Origin: Granulicatella adiacens ATCC 49175
GTDB lineage: Bacteria > Bacillota > Bacilli > Lactobacillales > Aerococcaceae
Reading direction: 5' to 3'
Length of the DNA: 64,000 bases
NCBI RefSeq assembly: GCF_025150565.1
Contig: NZ_CP102283.1
Location: 558,001 to 622,000 of the forward strand
Shown here in pieces: positions 54,601 to 64,000 of this stretch (positions are counted from its first letter, which is position 1; every line of letters begins with the position of its first letter). The position numbers were made by a program, and so were the translations under genes. The notes beneath the pieces are model-generated. The model did not search any database. It saw nothing but the letters and a program-made list of their open reading frames with translations, and had not been told where the DNA came from.

Positions 54601-55458
54601 TTATTTATAAGTGTCTTCAAGTTTCGCCATAAATGCACCTAACCATGTTCCAAATCCTAACATAACAACGCAGGCAAGGTATTGAACGATGTCAAATCCA
54701 GCGTAGTTTGTTGGGATGATCATTACAGTTGAAGCAAGCACGATTCCGAAAATGAAGTGGAATAATTGTGGATAAGCTTTCTTAAAGATGTAGTGTACAA
54801 GTTTTGAGAAGAGAGCTAATGTTACAAGTCCACCTAATGCGATTGGAAGAATCACACTCATATCTAATGTTTTGAAACCATCTGACATTTGTTTGTACAT
54901 CCCCATATATACGATGAAGTTTGATGGGCTAAGTCCAGGAACGATAATTCCAAGAGCGATTAATCCACCGGCAATCATCCAAGTGAAGAAGTTAGCTTCA
55001 ACGCTACCGCCAATTGCATTTTCACCTAAGTAAAGGAGTAAGCATCCACCGACAAATGAAGCAATCAGAATGATAATATCGCGTGTTGAGCGACCTTCTT
55101 TTCCAGCTTCTTTCCAAAGAGCAGGGATTGTTCCTACGATACATCCGATAAAGAACCACAGGATGATTGTTTCAAAGTTTCCAAGTAAGTAACTTACGCC
55201 AAATGATAAGATAACGATACCTGCAAGAGCACCGATTCCGACTGGTAAGAAGAATAATACGTTCTTCTTGAAGTCTTTTGTCACGTTTGCGAGGAAAGCA
55301 ATCATGCGTTCATAAAGTCCAAAGATGGCCGCAAGTGCACCACCGCTGACACCAGGGAGGATAAATCCTGAACCGATGAACATTCCTTTGAAGAATCGTA
55401 AAAACCAGTCGTTTTTCTTTTGTTTATCTAATTGATGTTGCGTTGATCTTTGTTCCAT
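54601..55458 (-). CDS. DUF368 family polytopic membrane protein
   Basis: Membrane protein of 285 residues from the Met at 55458, which has TTGGAGGTATT upstream; the longer open frame has no ribosome site. Typical DUF368 segments are GMFIGSGFILPGVSGGALAAI near the N terminus and its repeat-like counterpart ALGIIVPGLSPSNFIVYMGMY, each with a PG motif in a membrane helix, which suggests an inverted-repeat transporter fold. Recent work links DUF368 and DedA families to undecaprenyl-phosphate recycling; I recall this as general knowledge, and it is not shown by the sequence here. Confidence 0.88.
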   Translation of the reverse strand: MEQRSTQHQLDKQKKNDWFLRFFKGMFIGSGFILPGVSGGALAAIFGLYERMIAFLANVTKDFKKNVLFFLPVGIGALAGIVILSFGVSYLLGNFETIILWFFIGCIVGTIPALWKEAGKEGRSTRDIIILIASFVGGCLLLYLGENAIGGSVEANFFTWMIAGGLIALGIIVPGLSPSNFIVYMGMYKQMSDGFKTLDMSVILPIALGGLVTLALFSKLVHYIFKKAYPQLFHFIFGIVLASTVMIIPTNYAGFDIVQYLACVVMLGFGTWLGAFMAKLEDTYK

Positions 55459-55488
55459 AATACCTCCAAAAAAATTACTATGTCTTCT

Positions 55489-55516
55489 ATTATACTGCAA
55501 TTTGATGGATGAGCAA
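55489..55516 (-). promoter_or_regulatory. Promoter of the DUF368 gene
   Basis: Minus strand: -35 TTGCTC (55516-55511), 16-base spacer, -10 TATAAT (55494-55489), 31 bases before the start codon. Confidence 0.6.
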
Positions 55517-55572
55517 GTATTGTTAAGCTTCTTTTAGAAAACTTACCATTCATTGCGCAGGTATTTATTTTT

Positions 55573-55581
55573 TGTTATACT
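55573..55581 (+). promoter_or_regulatory. Extended -10 for degV
   Basis: TGTTATACT, TGn plus a five-of-six -10, lies 72 bases before the degV start. Confidence 0.45.
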
Positions 55582-55653
55582 TGGGTGTAGGAGTTTTGAA
55601 GTTTTTTTGACTTTAAAGTTCACTTAATTTCAAATGTGAAAGGAGTTGGATAG

Positions 55654-56529
55654 ATGAAAATTGCTGTCGTTACAGATAGTACAGCTTATTTAACGAAAGA
55701 AGAATTAGCCGAGCTAAATGTATATGTGATGCCGTTGTCTGTTATTTTTGGACAAGAGACGTATCGTGAAGATATAGATATTTCATCTGAAGAATTTTAT
55801 GCAAAAGTAAAATCTTCTTCAATCTTTCCAACGAGTACACAACCACCAGTAGGAGAAACTTACGAATTATTCCGCGAACTTGCAAAAGATTATGATGCTA
55901 TTATTCCTATTACTATTTCTAGCGGAATTAGTGGGACTTATCAAACTTGTGTGGCTGTGGCCGATGACATGAAAGATGAAGTGCCGATTTATCCAATTGA
56001 TTCAGGGATTAGTTGTGCACCTCAAGCAAGAGCTGTAAAATTAGCAGCGGTAATGGCAAAATCTGGAGAGTATTCTCCTTCAGAAATTGTAGAAACTGTT
56101 CAACGATTAGTTGATCGTACGACAGCCTACTTTATCGTTGATGATTTAAGCAATTTACAACGCGGTGGACGTTTATCTGCAGGGGCTGCATTAGTGGGTT
56201 CTATGTTGAAAATTAAGCCAATCTTGACATTTGTCGATAAAAAAATTGTTCCATTTGAAAAGATTCGCACGCAACAAAAAGCGATGAAACGTATCGAACA
56301 ATTATTTGCAGATGAAACAGGAACAACAGACGGAGATGGCTATGAATTAGTCATTATTCATGCAAATGCTCCAGAAGCTGGTGAAGCGTGGAGACAAAAA
56401 ATGCAAGAACAATATCCTAAATTACGAACATCATTGGCCTATTTTGGTCCAGTTGTTGGAACTCACCTTGGTGAAGGGGCTTTAGGCTTCTCATGGGATA
56501 TCGTACAAGAAAAGAATTTAGAAAAATAA
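55654..56529 (+). CDS. degV: DegV family fatty-acid-binding protein
   Basis: Cytoplasmic EDD-fold protein, 291 residues, that in other Firmicutes (FakB) presents fatty acids to the kinase FakA for incorporation into phospholipid. The start MKIAVVTDSTAYLTKEEL, the TSTQPPVGE motif, and the ISSGISGTYQ and SAGAALVGSMLKIKPIL segments are typical. FakA is not in the window. The oleate hydratase two genes downstream also acts on fatty acids. Confidence 0.92.
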   Translation: MKIAVVTDSTAYLTKEELAELNVYVMPLSVIFGQETYREDIDISSEEFYAKVKSSSIFPTSTQPPVGETYELFRELAKDYDAIIPITISSGISGTYQTCVAVADDMKDEVPIYPIDSGISCAPQARAVKLAAVMAKSGEYSPSEIVETVQRLVDRTTAYFIVDDLSNLQRGGRLSAGAALVGSMLKIKPILTFVDKKIVPFEKIRTQQKAMKRIEQLFADETGTTDGDGYELVIIHANAPEAGEAWRQKMQEQYPKLRTSLAYFGPVVGTHLGEGALGFSWDIVQEKNLEK

Positions 56530-56555
56530 AGAGTGGGGAAACCCGCTCTTTTCTT
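56528..56555 (+). terminator. Terminator between degV and the TetR gene
   Basis: AAAGAGTGGG, loop GAAA, CCCGCTCTTT then TTC; short stem with one G-T pair. Confidence 0.7.
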
Positions 56556-56575
56556 CATGAAACAGAGGGATACAA

Positions 56576-57118
56576 ATGACACTTGTTGTGAAAAAGATGT
56601 TAGCCAATACGCTAAAAGAACTAATGAATGAACGGCCATTGACGAAAATTACAGTACAAGATTTAACGAAGAAGTGCGGTATTAGTCGTCAAACGTTTTA
56701 TAATCATTTTCATGATATTTATGAATTAGTAGAATGGATTTATTTAAATGAGGCGCATATTACGCTTGGAGAAAATATTTCTTATGAGAATTGGCAAGAT
56801 GCCCTGGAGGCACTGTTTCAATATATGGATGATAATCGCAACTTTGTTCTTAACACGTATCGCTCTGTTAGTAAAGAAAATGTCGAGCGGCTCTTGCAAC
56901 GTGAAGTTGAACGGTTCTTGACGGATTTGATTTTTAATGAAATTAATGTCAGTGGCGAAGAAGCAGAGCAAGTACAATTCTCGATTGAGTTTTATACGTA
57001 TGCACTTGTTGGGGTAGGGCTTGATTGGATTAGCCGTCAAATGCCTGGTACGGCTAAAGAACTTGTTGAAAAAATCGAGCAGGTCATGATTGGAACGATT
57101 GTGGCTCGCGTTTCTTAA
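56576..57118 (+). CDS. TetR/AcrR family transcriptional regulator
   Basis: Probable repressor, 180 residues. The N-terminal helix-turn-helix reads ITVQDLTKKCGISRQTFYNHFHDIYEL (residues about 23-49; recognition helix SRQTFYNHF), followed by a ligand and dimer domain of the DhaS-like TetR subgroup. The ligand is unknown. Because oleate hydratase follows and a 23-bp perfect palindrome lies between, it may control that gene, possibly in response to unsaturated fatty acids; this is inference. Confidence 0.87.
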   Translation: MTLVVKKMLANTLKELMNERPLTKITVQDLTKKCGISRQTFYNHFHDIYELVEWIYLNEAHITLGENISYENWQDALEALFQYMDDNRNFVLNTYRSVSKENVERLLQREVERFLTDLIFNEINVSGEEAEQVQFSIEFYTYALVGVGLDWISRQMPGTAKELVEKIEQVMIGTIVARVS

Positions 57119-57140
57119 TAAATTACTTTACAATTTTATC

Positions 57141-57174
57141 TCAATGTCCAAACTTTGGACATTGGGATTTTTTT
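57141..57174 (+). terminator. Terminator of the TetR gene and possible TetR operator
   Basis: CAATGTCCAAA and TTTGGACATTG are exact inverses around a single C, followed by GGGATTTTTTT. The same 23-bp palindrome overlaps a weak -35 (TTGGAC, 57155-57160) that is 17 bases from TATGGT (57178-57183). Confidence 0.75.
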
Positions 57175-57258
57175 GTCTATGGTACTTTTGATAAAACGGG
57201 AGTAGAGTAATGCATGTAAAGAATAAAACCTGATTTTCAGGAACTAGGAGGAATTACT

Positions 57259-59031
57259 ATGTATCATTCAAACGGAAATTACGAAGCATTTGCCCGCCCT
57301 AAAAAACCACAAGGAGTTGACCAAAAATCAGCTTACTTAGTTGGTTCAGGACTTGCATCTTTATCAGCCGCTGCTTTCTTAGTCAGAGATGGCCAAATGA
57401 AAGGAGAAAACATTCATATTTTAGAAGAACTTCCACTTGCAGGAGGAAGCTTGGACGGAATCTTAAATCCAACGCGCGGATTCATTATTCGTGGGGGACG
57501 TGAAATGGAAGACCACTTCGAATGTTTATGGGATTTATTCAGATCTATTCCCTCACTAGAAGTCGAAGATGCCTCAGTACTAGATGAGTTCTACTGGCTT
57601 AATAAAGAGGACCCTAACTATTCTAAATGTCGTGTGATTGAAAATAAAGGGCAACGCATTCCAGATGATGGACAATTCACATTAAGCGATAAGTCAAGTG
57701 AAGAAATGGTGAAATTATATTTGATGTCTGAATCTGAATTGCAAGGGTTAAAAATTACCGATGTATTCAGCGAAGAGTTCTTCGAATCAAACTTCTGGAC
57801 TTATTGGGCTAGTATGTTTGCTTTTGAAAAATGGCATTCAGCCATTGAAATGCGCCGTTACATTTTACGTTTCATTCACCATATCGACGGTCTACCTGAC
57901 TTATCTGCATTGAAATTTACGAAATACAACCAATATGAATCACTTGTTTTACCGCTCGTGAACTATTTGAAAAAACACAATGTTCAATTCGAATACGATA
58001 CAGTTGTTAAAAATGTGATTGTTGAACATGATGGAAGTGACATGATTGCCAAAGAACTTGTGTTAGAAGTAGGTGGCGTTTTAGAAACACGTAATTTAAC
58101 AGAAAACGACTTAGTATTTGTGACAAATGGTAGTATTACTGCTGCGACAACATATGGGGATAACAATACTCCAGCACCAATCTCAAAAGAATTAGGCGGA
58201 GCATGGAGCTTATGGAAAAACTTAGCGAAACAAGATGAACGCTTCGGACATCCTGAAGTATTCTGTGAAAACTTGCCAGACCAAAGCTGGTTCGTTTCAG
58301 CTACAACAACTGTAAAAGACAAACGAATCGCGCAGTATATTCAAAAAATCTCAAAACGTGATCCTTATGCTGGAAAAGTGGTGACAGGAGGAATCGTAAC
58401 CGTTCGTGACTCAAACTGGATGATGAGCTACACATTAAACCGTCAACCACACTTTAAAGCACAAAGTAAAGATGAATTAGTCGTTTGGATTTATGGTTTA
58501 TATTCAGGAATCAAAGGAAACTATGTGGAAAAACCAATCGAAGAATGTACAGGGATTGAAATTGCCGAAGAATGGTTATATCACATGGGTGTCCCAGAAG
58601 AATTAATTCATGAATTTGCTAGCGAAGGATGCAACACAGTGCCTTGCTACATGCCTTATATCACAAGCTACTTCATGGCTCGTAAAGATGGCGACCGTCC
58701 GCTCGTTGTTCCAAATGGCTCTAAAAATATTGCCTTCATTGGTAACTTCGCTGAAACTCCTCGCGATACAGTGTTCACAACAGAATATTCTGTTCGTACA
58801 GCGATGGAAGCAGTGTATACATTGCTTGATGTCGATCGTGGGGTACCAGAAGTGTTCGCTTCAGCTTACGATTTACGAGTTCTTACAAAATCAACAAGCC
58901 GCTTGATGGATGGTAAGAAATTAGCTGATGTAAAAGTGCCATTCTTAGTGAAATTATTTGAAAAACGTGCTGCTAAGAAAATTAAAGGTACGATGATTGA
59001 AGAACTTCTCAAAGACGCAAACTTAATCTAA
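57259..59031 (+). CDS. ohyA: Oleate hydratase
   Basis: FAD-binding enzyme that adds water to the cis-9 double bond of oleic and linoleic acid to give 10-hydroxy fatty acids, a way of detoxifying host unsaturated fatty acids. Length is 590 residues, normal for the family. The dinucleotide motif is [18 protein letters not shown] near residue 27; [17 protein letters not shown] and the later [16 protein letters not shown] segments are characteristic. The ATG at 57259 follows CTAGGAGGAATTA. Strong terminator behind it. Confidence 0.95.
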   Translation: MYHSNGNYEAFARPKKPQGVDQKSAYLVGSGLASLSAAAFLVRDGQMKGENIHILEELPLAGGSLDGILNPTRGFIIRGGREMEDHFECLWDLFRSIPSLEVEDASVLDEFYWLNKEDPNYSKCRVIENKGQRIPDDGQFTLSDKSSEEMVKLYLMSESELQGLKITDVFSEEFFESNFWTYWASMFAFEKWHSAIEMRRYILRFIHHIDGLPDLSALKFTKYNQYESLVLPLVNYLKKHNVQFEYDTVVKNVIVEHDGSDMIAKELVLEVGGVLETRNLTENDLVFVTNGSITAATTYGDNNTPAPISKELGGAWSLWKNLAKQDERFGHPEVFCENLPDQSWFVSATTTVKDKRIAQYIQKISKRDPYAGKVVTGGIVTVRDSNWMMSYTLNRQPHFKAQSKDELVVWIYGLYSGIKGNYVEKPIEECTGIEIAEEWLYHMGVPEELIHEFASEGCNTVPCYMPYITSYFMARKDGDRPLVVPNGSKNIAFIGNFAETPRDTVFTTEYSVRTAMEAVYTLLDVDRGVPEVFASAYDLRVLTKSTSRLMDGKKLADVKVPFLVKLFEKRAAKKIKGTMIEELLKDANLI

Positions 59032-59037
59032 TGAGTG

Positions 59038-59069
59038 AAACCTCTCTAAGTCTCTTAGAGAGGTTTTTT
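59038..59069 (+). terminator. Terminator after the oleate hydratase gene
   Basis: AAACCTCTCTAAG, loop TCT, CTTAGAGAGGTTT then TTT; a perfect 13-pair stem. Confidence 0.93.
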
Positions 59070-59094
59070 CGTATCTGTTGTTGAGGTGATAGAT

Positions 59095-60192
59095 ATGAAT
59101 ATCGTTAGAACCAAAACAGGAGAGTTGATTCATGCCACACAAATTAAAGAAGATGAAGCCTATTTTTGCCCGGAATGCGGAGAAGAGGTAACAAAGAAGA
59201 TTTCTAGAAATGGAGTCGTGTTCTTTGCGCATATTCCAAAGAAACACAGGCAGGAGGAAACTCAGGCACATCAAGAAGGAAAACACCTACTACTAGAGAG
59301 TTTGAAGAGTCATGGCTTTCATGCTGAGTTAGAGCCGTATGTGTCGTCTATTGAACAGATTCCAGATATCGTCGTTACAGAAGGCAAGAATGCTTGGTGC
59401 ATTGAGTATCAATGTAGCGTAATTTCTCCTGAGGATATCGTAGAGCGGACGAAACATTTAAATGAAATTGGAATGTCAGTTCAGTGGATTTTAGGGGAGA
59501 ATTATGAGAGTCAGCATAAATTGACAGATACCTTTAGCTTTCTAATGAAATATCACCCGCAATTAGGGAATTATTTAATTTTCTTTGTGAAGGGGGAGAT
59601 GATTTTTCATACGCGAATTAAGATAAAACCTCGATCTCAGCAAATGACTTATCAAATAGTACGGGTACCGCTCTTATCGTTCTCATGGAAAAAGTGGAAG
59701 AAGCTTGTCGAAGATTCTGTTCCTGTAAAAGCACACTTAAAACCGAATAGAGAGATGAAATGGACGTCAAGGGACACAATGCTTTTTAAGAAATTAGCGT
59801 CTCCACTCACGAGGGCATTTCTCGTAAAGTTATACCGATGCCGTCAAACCATAGAAGAACTTCCCGATTCTTTCTTAACGTTCCCGATTTATACGGAGAC
59901 GTTTAAGGTGCCTAATCTTGTGTGGAAGGGATATGCGTGGATATTGTTGGAACAAATGGCTTTTGGTGGAGATGTCGAAATGATGGGTTTTATTGAAAGA
60001 GTGAAAGAAATCTTGCGACCATTCTTGCGCCCGGTCTCAAATCCAGAAAGTCAGATGGAGGCTTGCATTTGGGAGTTCATAGACGAGCTATTAGCTGATA
60101 AAAAAATAAAAATTTCGTATCCAAAATCAAAAATGAACCGTTTGCAAAAAGATGGTAATTTTGGTAAAATATTCATGAGTGTAGAGGGATGA
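59095..60192 (+). CDS. coiA: Competence protein CoiA
   Basis: Nuclease-like protein needed for recombination of incoming DNA during transformation in streptococci. Length is 365 residues from the ATG at 59095; the in-frame GTG at 59086 lies in the GAGGTGAT ribosome site. An N-terminal zinc-ribbon-like segment AYFCPECGEEV and FFAHIPKKH is followed by a restriction-endonuclease-like core with IPDIVV and CIEYQCS (Asp and ExQ of a PD-(D/E)xK-type site). pepF, which often follows coiA, is not here. Confidence 0.87.
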   Translation: MNIVRTKTGELIHATQIKEDEAYFCPECGEEVTKKISRNGVVFFAHIPKKHRQEETQAHQEGKHLLLESLKSHGFHAELEPYVSSIEQIPDIVVTEGKNAWCIEYQCSVISPEDIVERTKHLNEIGMSVQWILGENYESQHKLTDTFSFLMKYHPQLGNYLIFFVKGEMIFHTRIKIKPRSQQMTYQIVRVPLLSFSWKKWKKLVEDSVPVKAHLKPNREMKWTSRDTMLFKKLASPLTRAFLVKLYRCRQTIEELPDSFLTFPIYTETFKVPNLVWKGYAWILLEQMAFGGDVEMMGFIERVKEILRPFLRPVSNPESQMEACIWEFIDELLADKKIKISYPKSKMNRLQKDGNFGKIFMSVEG

Positions 60193-60284
60193 AGAGGCAA
60201 ATAGAGATAATTATGGTAACTGTATATCCAATTATTTAATCCTTTCAACTATACTTGCAAAAGGCATCTATAGGCATAATTATT

Positions 60285-60359
60285 TGATGAAGATTTGTCA
60301 TCATCCTCCTATCTGGGGCTATGGAAAAACCATGGCCCCTTCCTAGTTTGCTAGGGGAA
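60285..60359 (+). promoter_or_regulatory. Structured leader upstream of udp-deoC
   Basis: Three hairpins in series: TGATGA with TCATCA (60285-60303), GGGGCTATGG-AAAAA-CCATGGCCCC (60315-60339, one G-T pair), and CCTAG-TTTG-CTAGG (60342-60355). There is no clear T run. The RNA ends 22 bases before the GGAAGGAAG ribosome site. I do not recognise a known riboswitch. Confidence 0.55.
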
Positions 60360-60396
60360 TATTGAGGCACAAATGGTGCAGGGAAGGAAGGTATTC

Positions 60397-61206
60397 ATGA
60401 AATATTCAGAAGAGGGATTACAATATCATATCCATACACGTAAAGGGGATGTAGGTCGCTATGTGATTTTGCCAGGGGATCCGAAACGCTGTGCTAAAAT
60501 TGCGGAACACTTTGAAAATGCGCAGTTAGTAGCGGACAACCGTGAATATGTTACATATACAGGATACTTAGACGGAGAAAAAGTAAGTGTGACGTCAACA
60601 GGAATCGGTGGACCGTCAGCTGCAATTGCGCTTGAAGAATTAGTACGAAGTGGTGCCGATACTTTTGTCCGTGTTGGAACATGTGGCGGAATTGATATAG
60701 ACGTTAAAGGTGGCGATATCGTGATTGCGACAGGTGCAATTCGTACAGAAGGAACAACACGTGAGTACGCGCCAATTGAATTCCCAGCTATTGCAAATTA
60801 TGATGTCGTAACAGCGCTAATTAATGCGGGTAAAGGCTTAGGATACACAACACATGCAGGGGTTGTGCAATGTAAAGATTCATTCTACGGACAACACGAA
60901 CCACAAGTGATGCCGGTCAGCTTTGACTTGCAAAACAAGTGGGAAGCTTGGAAGCGTCTTGGCGTGAAGGCTTCTGAAATGGAATCAGCAGCGTTATTCG
61001 TTGTGGCGAGCCACTTAGGCGTTCGCGTTGGATCTACTTTCTTAGTAGTGGGGAACCAAGAACGGGAAGCATCAGGGTTATCAAATCCAATCGTACATGA
61101 TACAGAAGCAGCCATTAAAGTCGCGGTTGAAGCACTTCGTAATTTAATTAAAGAAGACCGTGCAAAATATGAAAGAGGGATTATATGGAAATCAAAGAAA
61201 TATTGA
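60397..61206 (+). CDS. udp: Uridine phosphorylase
   Basis: Cleaves uridine with phosphate to uracil and ribose-1-phosphate. Length is 269 residues from the ATG at 60397, preceded by GGGAAGGAAG. It is of the PNP/UDP family: [33 protein letters not shown], and the ESAALFVVA motif (in [11 protein letters not shown]). It could also accept deoxyuridine or thymidine, which fits the overlapping deoC. upp and tdk elsewhere in the window complete a salvage set. Confidence 0.9.
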   Translation: MKYSEEGLQYHIHTRKGDVGRYVILPGDPKRCAKIAEHFENAQLVADNREYVTYTGYLDGEKVSVTSTGIGGPSAAIALEELVRSGADTFVRVGTCGGIDIDVKGGDIVIATGAIRTEGTTREYAPIEFPAIANYDVVTALINAGKGLGYTTHAGVVQCKDSFYGQHEPQVMPVSFDLQNKWEAWKRLGVKASEMESAALFVVASHLGVRVGSTFLVVGNQEREASGLSNPIVHDTEAAIKVAVEALRNLIKEDRAKYERGIIWKSKKY

Positions 61207-61856
61207 AAACAGTTGACCATACATTACTATTGCCCGCATCTACTTGGAGTGAAATCAAAGAGATTTTAGATGATGCGATGAAATACGAAACTGCTTCAGC
61301 ATGTATTCCAGCTTCTTTTGTCAAACGTGCGAGCGAATATGTGAATGGAAAATTAGCTATCTGTACCGTTATCGGATTCCCGAACGGCTATAGCACAACA
61401 GCAACCAAAGTCTTCGAGACAAAAGATGCTATCCAAAATGGAGCTAGCGAAATCGACATGGTCATTAATATTGGTGACGTGAAAGATGGACGCTTTGATG
61501 CTGTAGAAGATGAAATTCGTCAAATTCATGAAGCATGTGGCGGTCATATCTTAAAAGTGATTATCGAAACAGCACTTCTTACAGAAGACGAAATCATCAA
61601 GATGTGCGAAGCCGTAACAAAAGCGGGTGCGGAATTCATTAAGACTTCAACAGGATTCTCAACTGCGGGTGCGACATTTGAACATGTGGCGCTAATGAAG
61701 AAACACGTTGGAGAAGGTGTTCTTGTAAAGGCCGCTGGCGGGATTTCTAGCATTGAAGATGCCGAAAAATTCATCGAATTAGGAGCAAGTCGTCTTGGAA
61801 CAAGCCGGATTGTGAAAATCGTGAAGAATCAATCGGTTGAAGAGGGCACATATTAG
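61185..61856 (+). CDS. deoC: Deoxyribose-phosphate aldolase
   Basis: Splits 2-deoxyribose-5-phosphate into glyceraldehyde-3-phosphate and acetaldehyde. Length is 223 residues. The Schiff-base lysine is in [25 protein letters not shown] opens the barrel and [12 protein letters not shown] closes it. It overlaps udp by 22 bases, so the two are coupled for nucleoside breakdown. Its terminator overlaps the next promoter. Confidence 0.95.
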   Translation: MEIKEILKTVDHTLLLPASTWSEIKEILDDAMKYETASACIPASFVKRASEYVNGKLAICTVIGFPNGYSTTATKVFETKDAIQNGASEIDMVINIGDVKDGRFDAVEDEIRQIHEACGGHILKVIIETALLTEDEIIKMCEAVTKAGAEFIKTSTGFSTAGATFEHVALMKKHVGEGVLVKAAGGISSIEDAEKFIELGASRLGTSRIVKIVKNQSVEEGTY

Positions 61857-61884
61857 TCCGAAAAAACCAGATAAAATCTAACTT

Positions 61885-61922
61885 TCCCAAGTGTCGTCAA
61901 CCTTGACGGTGCTTGGGATTTT
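61885..61922 (+). terminator. Terminator after deoC
   Basis: TCCCAAG with CTTGGGA as outer stem and CGTCAA with TTGACG as inner stem, then TTTTG. The inner right arm is also the -35 of the following promoter. Confidence 0.8.
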
Positions 61923-61931
61923 GTGTATAAT
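61903..61931 (+). promoter_or_regulatory. rpoB promoter
   Basis: -35 TTGACG at 61903-61908, exactly 17 bases, -10 TATAAT at 61926-61931. This is the best promoter in the window, 234 bases before the rpoB start. Confidence 0.85.
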
Positions 61932-62009
61932 AATATAACGCAATAAGTGTGGATTTTAATCGGTGTGAGGGTTGAAATATTGTCCAATTCCTTACAAATA
62001 AAGGCTTAA

Positions 62010-62068
62010 AACAAAAGAATTTGCATTTTTCACAAATGACCGCAAACAATTCTTTTGGTTTTTTTTTG
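62010..62068 (+). promoter_or_regulatory. Attenuator-like terminator in the rpoB leader
   Basis: CAAAAGAATT (62012-62021) pairs exactly with AATTCTTTTG (62048-62057), TGC with GCA inside, and a run of T follows. It lies about 80 bases after the transcription start and 97 before the rpoB start. Conserved rpoB leader RNAs are known in Lactobacillales (the Lacto-rpoB motif); whether this is one needs a covariance search. Confidence 0.7.
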
Positions 62069-62164
62069 TTTAAAAATCGACCGAAATCTTCATTTGTTAC
62101 GAACTTTTAATAAATGTCATCATATTGTAACATTTATCAATACTAATTATTAGGGGTGGAAGAG

Positions 62165-64000
62165 TTGGCACATCATGATGTGAAATACGGTAGACACCGT
62201 GTGCGTAGAAGTTATGCACGAATCAGTGAAGTATTAGAATTACCTAATCTGATTGAAATCCAAACAGATTCTTACCAATGGTTCTTGGATGAAGGAATCC
62301 GTGAAATGTTCAAGGATATTTCGCCTATTGAAGACCATACAGGTAATTTATCATTGGAGTTCTTAGATTATGAATTACATGCTCCAAAATATAATTTACA
62401 AGAAGCTAGAAATCACGACGCAAATTACGCGGCTCCAATTTACGTAAAAATGCGTTTAGTGAACAAAGAAACTGGTGAAGTGAAAGACCAAGAAGTATTC
62501 TTTGGTGACTTCCCATTAATGACAGAGATGGGTACATTTATCATTAATGGTGCTGAACGTGTAATTGTATCTCAATTAGTTCGTTCACCAGGTGCTTATT
62601 TCCATGACAGACCTGACAAAAACGGTAAGCAATTATATGGTTCAACATTAATTCCAAACCGTGGTGCATGGTTAGAGTATGAAACAGACTCAAAAGACAT
62701 TTCTTATGTGCGTATCGACCGTACTCGTAAAATTCCATTAACGGTATTAGTTCGTGCGTTAGGTTTCGGTTCAGATGAGCTTATCCAAGAAATCTTCGGA
62801 GATAGCGAAACATTACGTTTAACTCTAGATAAAGATGTTCATAAACGTATGGATGAATCTCGTACAGAAGAAGCCCTAAAAGACATTTATGACCGTCTAC
62901 GTCCAGGTGAACCAAAAACAGCTGAAAGTTCGCGTAACTTATTAACAGCTCGTTTCTTTGACCCACGCCGCTATGATTTAGCAGCAGTTGGACGCTACAA
63001 AGTCAATAAAAAATTAAACCTAAAAAATCGTTTATTACACCAAACAATTGCTGAGAACTTAGTAGATCCTGAAACAGGAGAAATCGTTGTTGAAAAAGGA
63101 ACGGTTCTTGAACGTGATGTAATGGAAAAAGTGGTAGAAGTCCTTGAAAAAGGTGCGAACCTATTCACTTTACATCCATCAGAAGACGGTGTTATTAAAG
63201 AGCCAGTAATAATCCAAACAGTAGAAGTTTATTCACCAGCTGACCCAGAACGCGTGATTAAAGTCATCGGTAACGGAAACGTGACGGAAGACGTGAAACA
63301 CGTGACTGCAAGCGACATTATCGCTACAATCAGCTACTTCTTAAACCTTTACGAAGGAATCGGAACAACAGACGACATCGACCACTTAGGAAACCGTCGT
63401 ATCCGTTCAGTAGGGGAATTATTACAAAACCAATTCCGTATTGGTTTATCTCGTATGGAACGTGTGGTTCGCGAACGTATGTCAATTCAAGACACTGCGA
63501 CAGTGACACCACAACAATTAGTCAATATCCGTCCAGTCGTTGCGGCAATTAAAGAGTTCTTCGGATCTTCTCAATTGTCACAATTCATGGACCAAACAAA
63601 CCCATTAGGAGAGTTAACACACAAACGCCGTCTATCAGCGTTAGGACCTGGTGGTTTGACTCGTGACCGTGCTGGATATGAAGTTCGTGACGTTCACTAT
63701 TCTCACTATGGTCGTATGTGTCCTATCGAAACTCCTGAAGGACCAAACATCGGGTTGATCAACAGCTTATCAACCTATGCGAAGATCAATAAATATGGTT
63801 TCATCGAAACTCCATACCGTCGTGTAGACTGGAACACTCATAAAGTTACAGATAAAATTGACTACTTAACAGCTGACGAAGAAGATAGCTTCGTAGTAGC
63901 GCAAGCAAACTCTCCATTAAATGAAGATGGAAGCTTCGTGAATGATGTTGTTATGGCGCGTTACGTATCTGAAAACTTAGAAGTGCCAGTAGAACGCGTT
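62165..64000 (+). CDS. rpoB: RNA polymerase beta subunit, 3' end cut by the window
   Basis: Beta subunit of RNA polymerase. 612 codons are visible and the frame is open to the end. The start is TTG at 62165, preceded by AGGGGTGG; it gives [20 protein letters not shown], close to the usual RpoB start. [21 protein letters not shown] and the rifampicin region (about 62-64 kb, with [21 protein letters not shown] split as [13 protein letters not shown] and [16 protein letters not shown]) are wild-type in appearance. It has its own promoter and attenuator-like leader; rplL is not upstream. Confidence 0.97.
   Translation, partial: MAHHDVKYGRHRVRRSYARISEVLELPNLIEIQTDSYQWFLDEGIREMFKDISPIEDHTGNLSLEFLDYELHAPKYNLQEARNHDANYAAPIYVKMRLVNKETGEVKDQEVFFGDFPLMTEMGTFIINGAERVIVSQLVRSPGAYFHDRPDKNGKQLYGSTLIPNRGAWLEYETDSKDISYVRIDRTRKIPLTVLVRALGFGSDELIQEIFGDSETLRLTLDKDVHKRMDESRTEEALKDIYDRLRPGEPKTAESSRNLLTARFFDPRRYDLAAVGRYKVNKKLNLKNRLLHQTIAENLVDPETGEIVVEKGTVLERDVMEKVVEVLEKGANLFTLHPSEDGVIKEPVIIQTVEVYSPADPERVIKVIGNGNVTEDVKHVTASDIIATISYFLNLYEGIGTTDDIDHLGNRRIRSVGELLQNQFRIGLSRMERVVRERMSIQDTATVTPQQLVNIRPVVAAIKEFFGSSQLSQFMDQTNPLGELTHKRRLSALGPGGLTRDRAGYEVRDVHYSHYGRMCPIETPEGPNIGLINSLSTYAKINKYGFIETPYRRVDWNTHKVTDKIDYLTADEEDSFVVAQANSPLNEDGSFVNDVVMARYVSENLEVPVERV

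Overview
The window is an ordinary chromosomal segment of an A+T-rich Gram-positive bacterium. I see no rRNA, tRNA, phage, insertion sequence or CRISPR. The genes point to Lactobacillales: MurT/GatD lipid II amidation, T-box leaders, a Vex/Vnc-like ABC plus two-component locus, class II GalT, oleate hydratase, long-form HPF and no respiratory genes. A member of the Carnobacteriaceae such as Granulicatella would fit, but the genus is inferred from gene content and not proven.

Layout. 1-4.1 kb: 3' part of a prepilin peptidase, the Na+/serine-threonine symporter sstT, then convergent murT-gatD. 4.3-9.9 kb: tdk-prfA-prmC-tsaC, glyA, upp. 10.1-16.5 kb: complete F1Fo ATP synthase operon atpBEFHAGDC. 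16.5-18.8 kb: a minus-strand redox and housekeeping cluster (thioredoxin-like lipid-anchored or membrane-anchored protein, PNPOx-like protein, glutathione peroxidase, HAD phosphatase). 18.9-22.8 kb: secG, esterase, rnr, smpB. 22.9-28.3 kb: a five-gene locus matching pneumococcal vex1-vex2-vex3-vncR-vncS in order and size. 28.4-33.4 kb: pckA followed by all four parts of a Na+-pumping oxaloacetate decarboxylase. 33.4-35.5 kb: comFA-comFC. 35.6-43.5 kb: glycerol dehydrogenase, hpf, secA, frameshifted prfB, ftsE-ftsX. 43.6-46.7 kb: Met T-box and metQ-metN-metI. 46.9-53.8 kb: MazG-like protein, Pro T-box and a short archaeal/eukaryotic-type proS, galT, tsaB-GNAT fusion-tsaD, rpmE2. 54.6-64 kb: DUF368 membrane protein, degV, TetR regulator, oleate hydratase, coiA, udp-deoC, and the 5' part of rpoB.

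How the genes may work together. PEP carboxykinase and the biotin-dependent oxaloacetate decarboxylase appear to form one operon without citrate genes. Together they could turn PEP into pyruvate with ATP formation (as pyruvate kinase does) and also export Na+; SstT is a possible consumer of that gradient. The ATP synthase c subunit lacks an obvious Na+ signature. Three of the four bacterial t6A genes (tsaB, tsaC, tsaD) and both release factors with their methylase lie here, as do four competence-related genes (prepilin peptidase, comFA, comFC, coiA).

The least explained part is the noncoding DNA. Two elements of about 130 bp (41717-41849, minus orientation; 46709-46837, plus) share their ends and a short core, while their helices differ in sequence but keep base pairing, as expected of a structured RNA or small mobile repeat. 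A 318-bp tandem duplication of a hairpin-rich element lies at 53853-54455, followed by a perfect 56-bp palindrome. Another run of four hairpins lies at 41510-41715. Several leaders (hpf, rpoB, udp, atpB) are also structured. All coordinates and pairings were worked out by eye.
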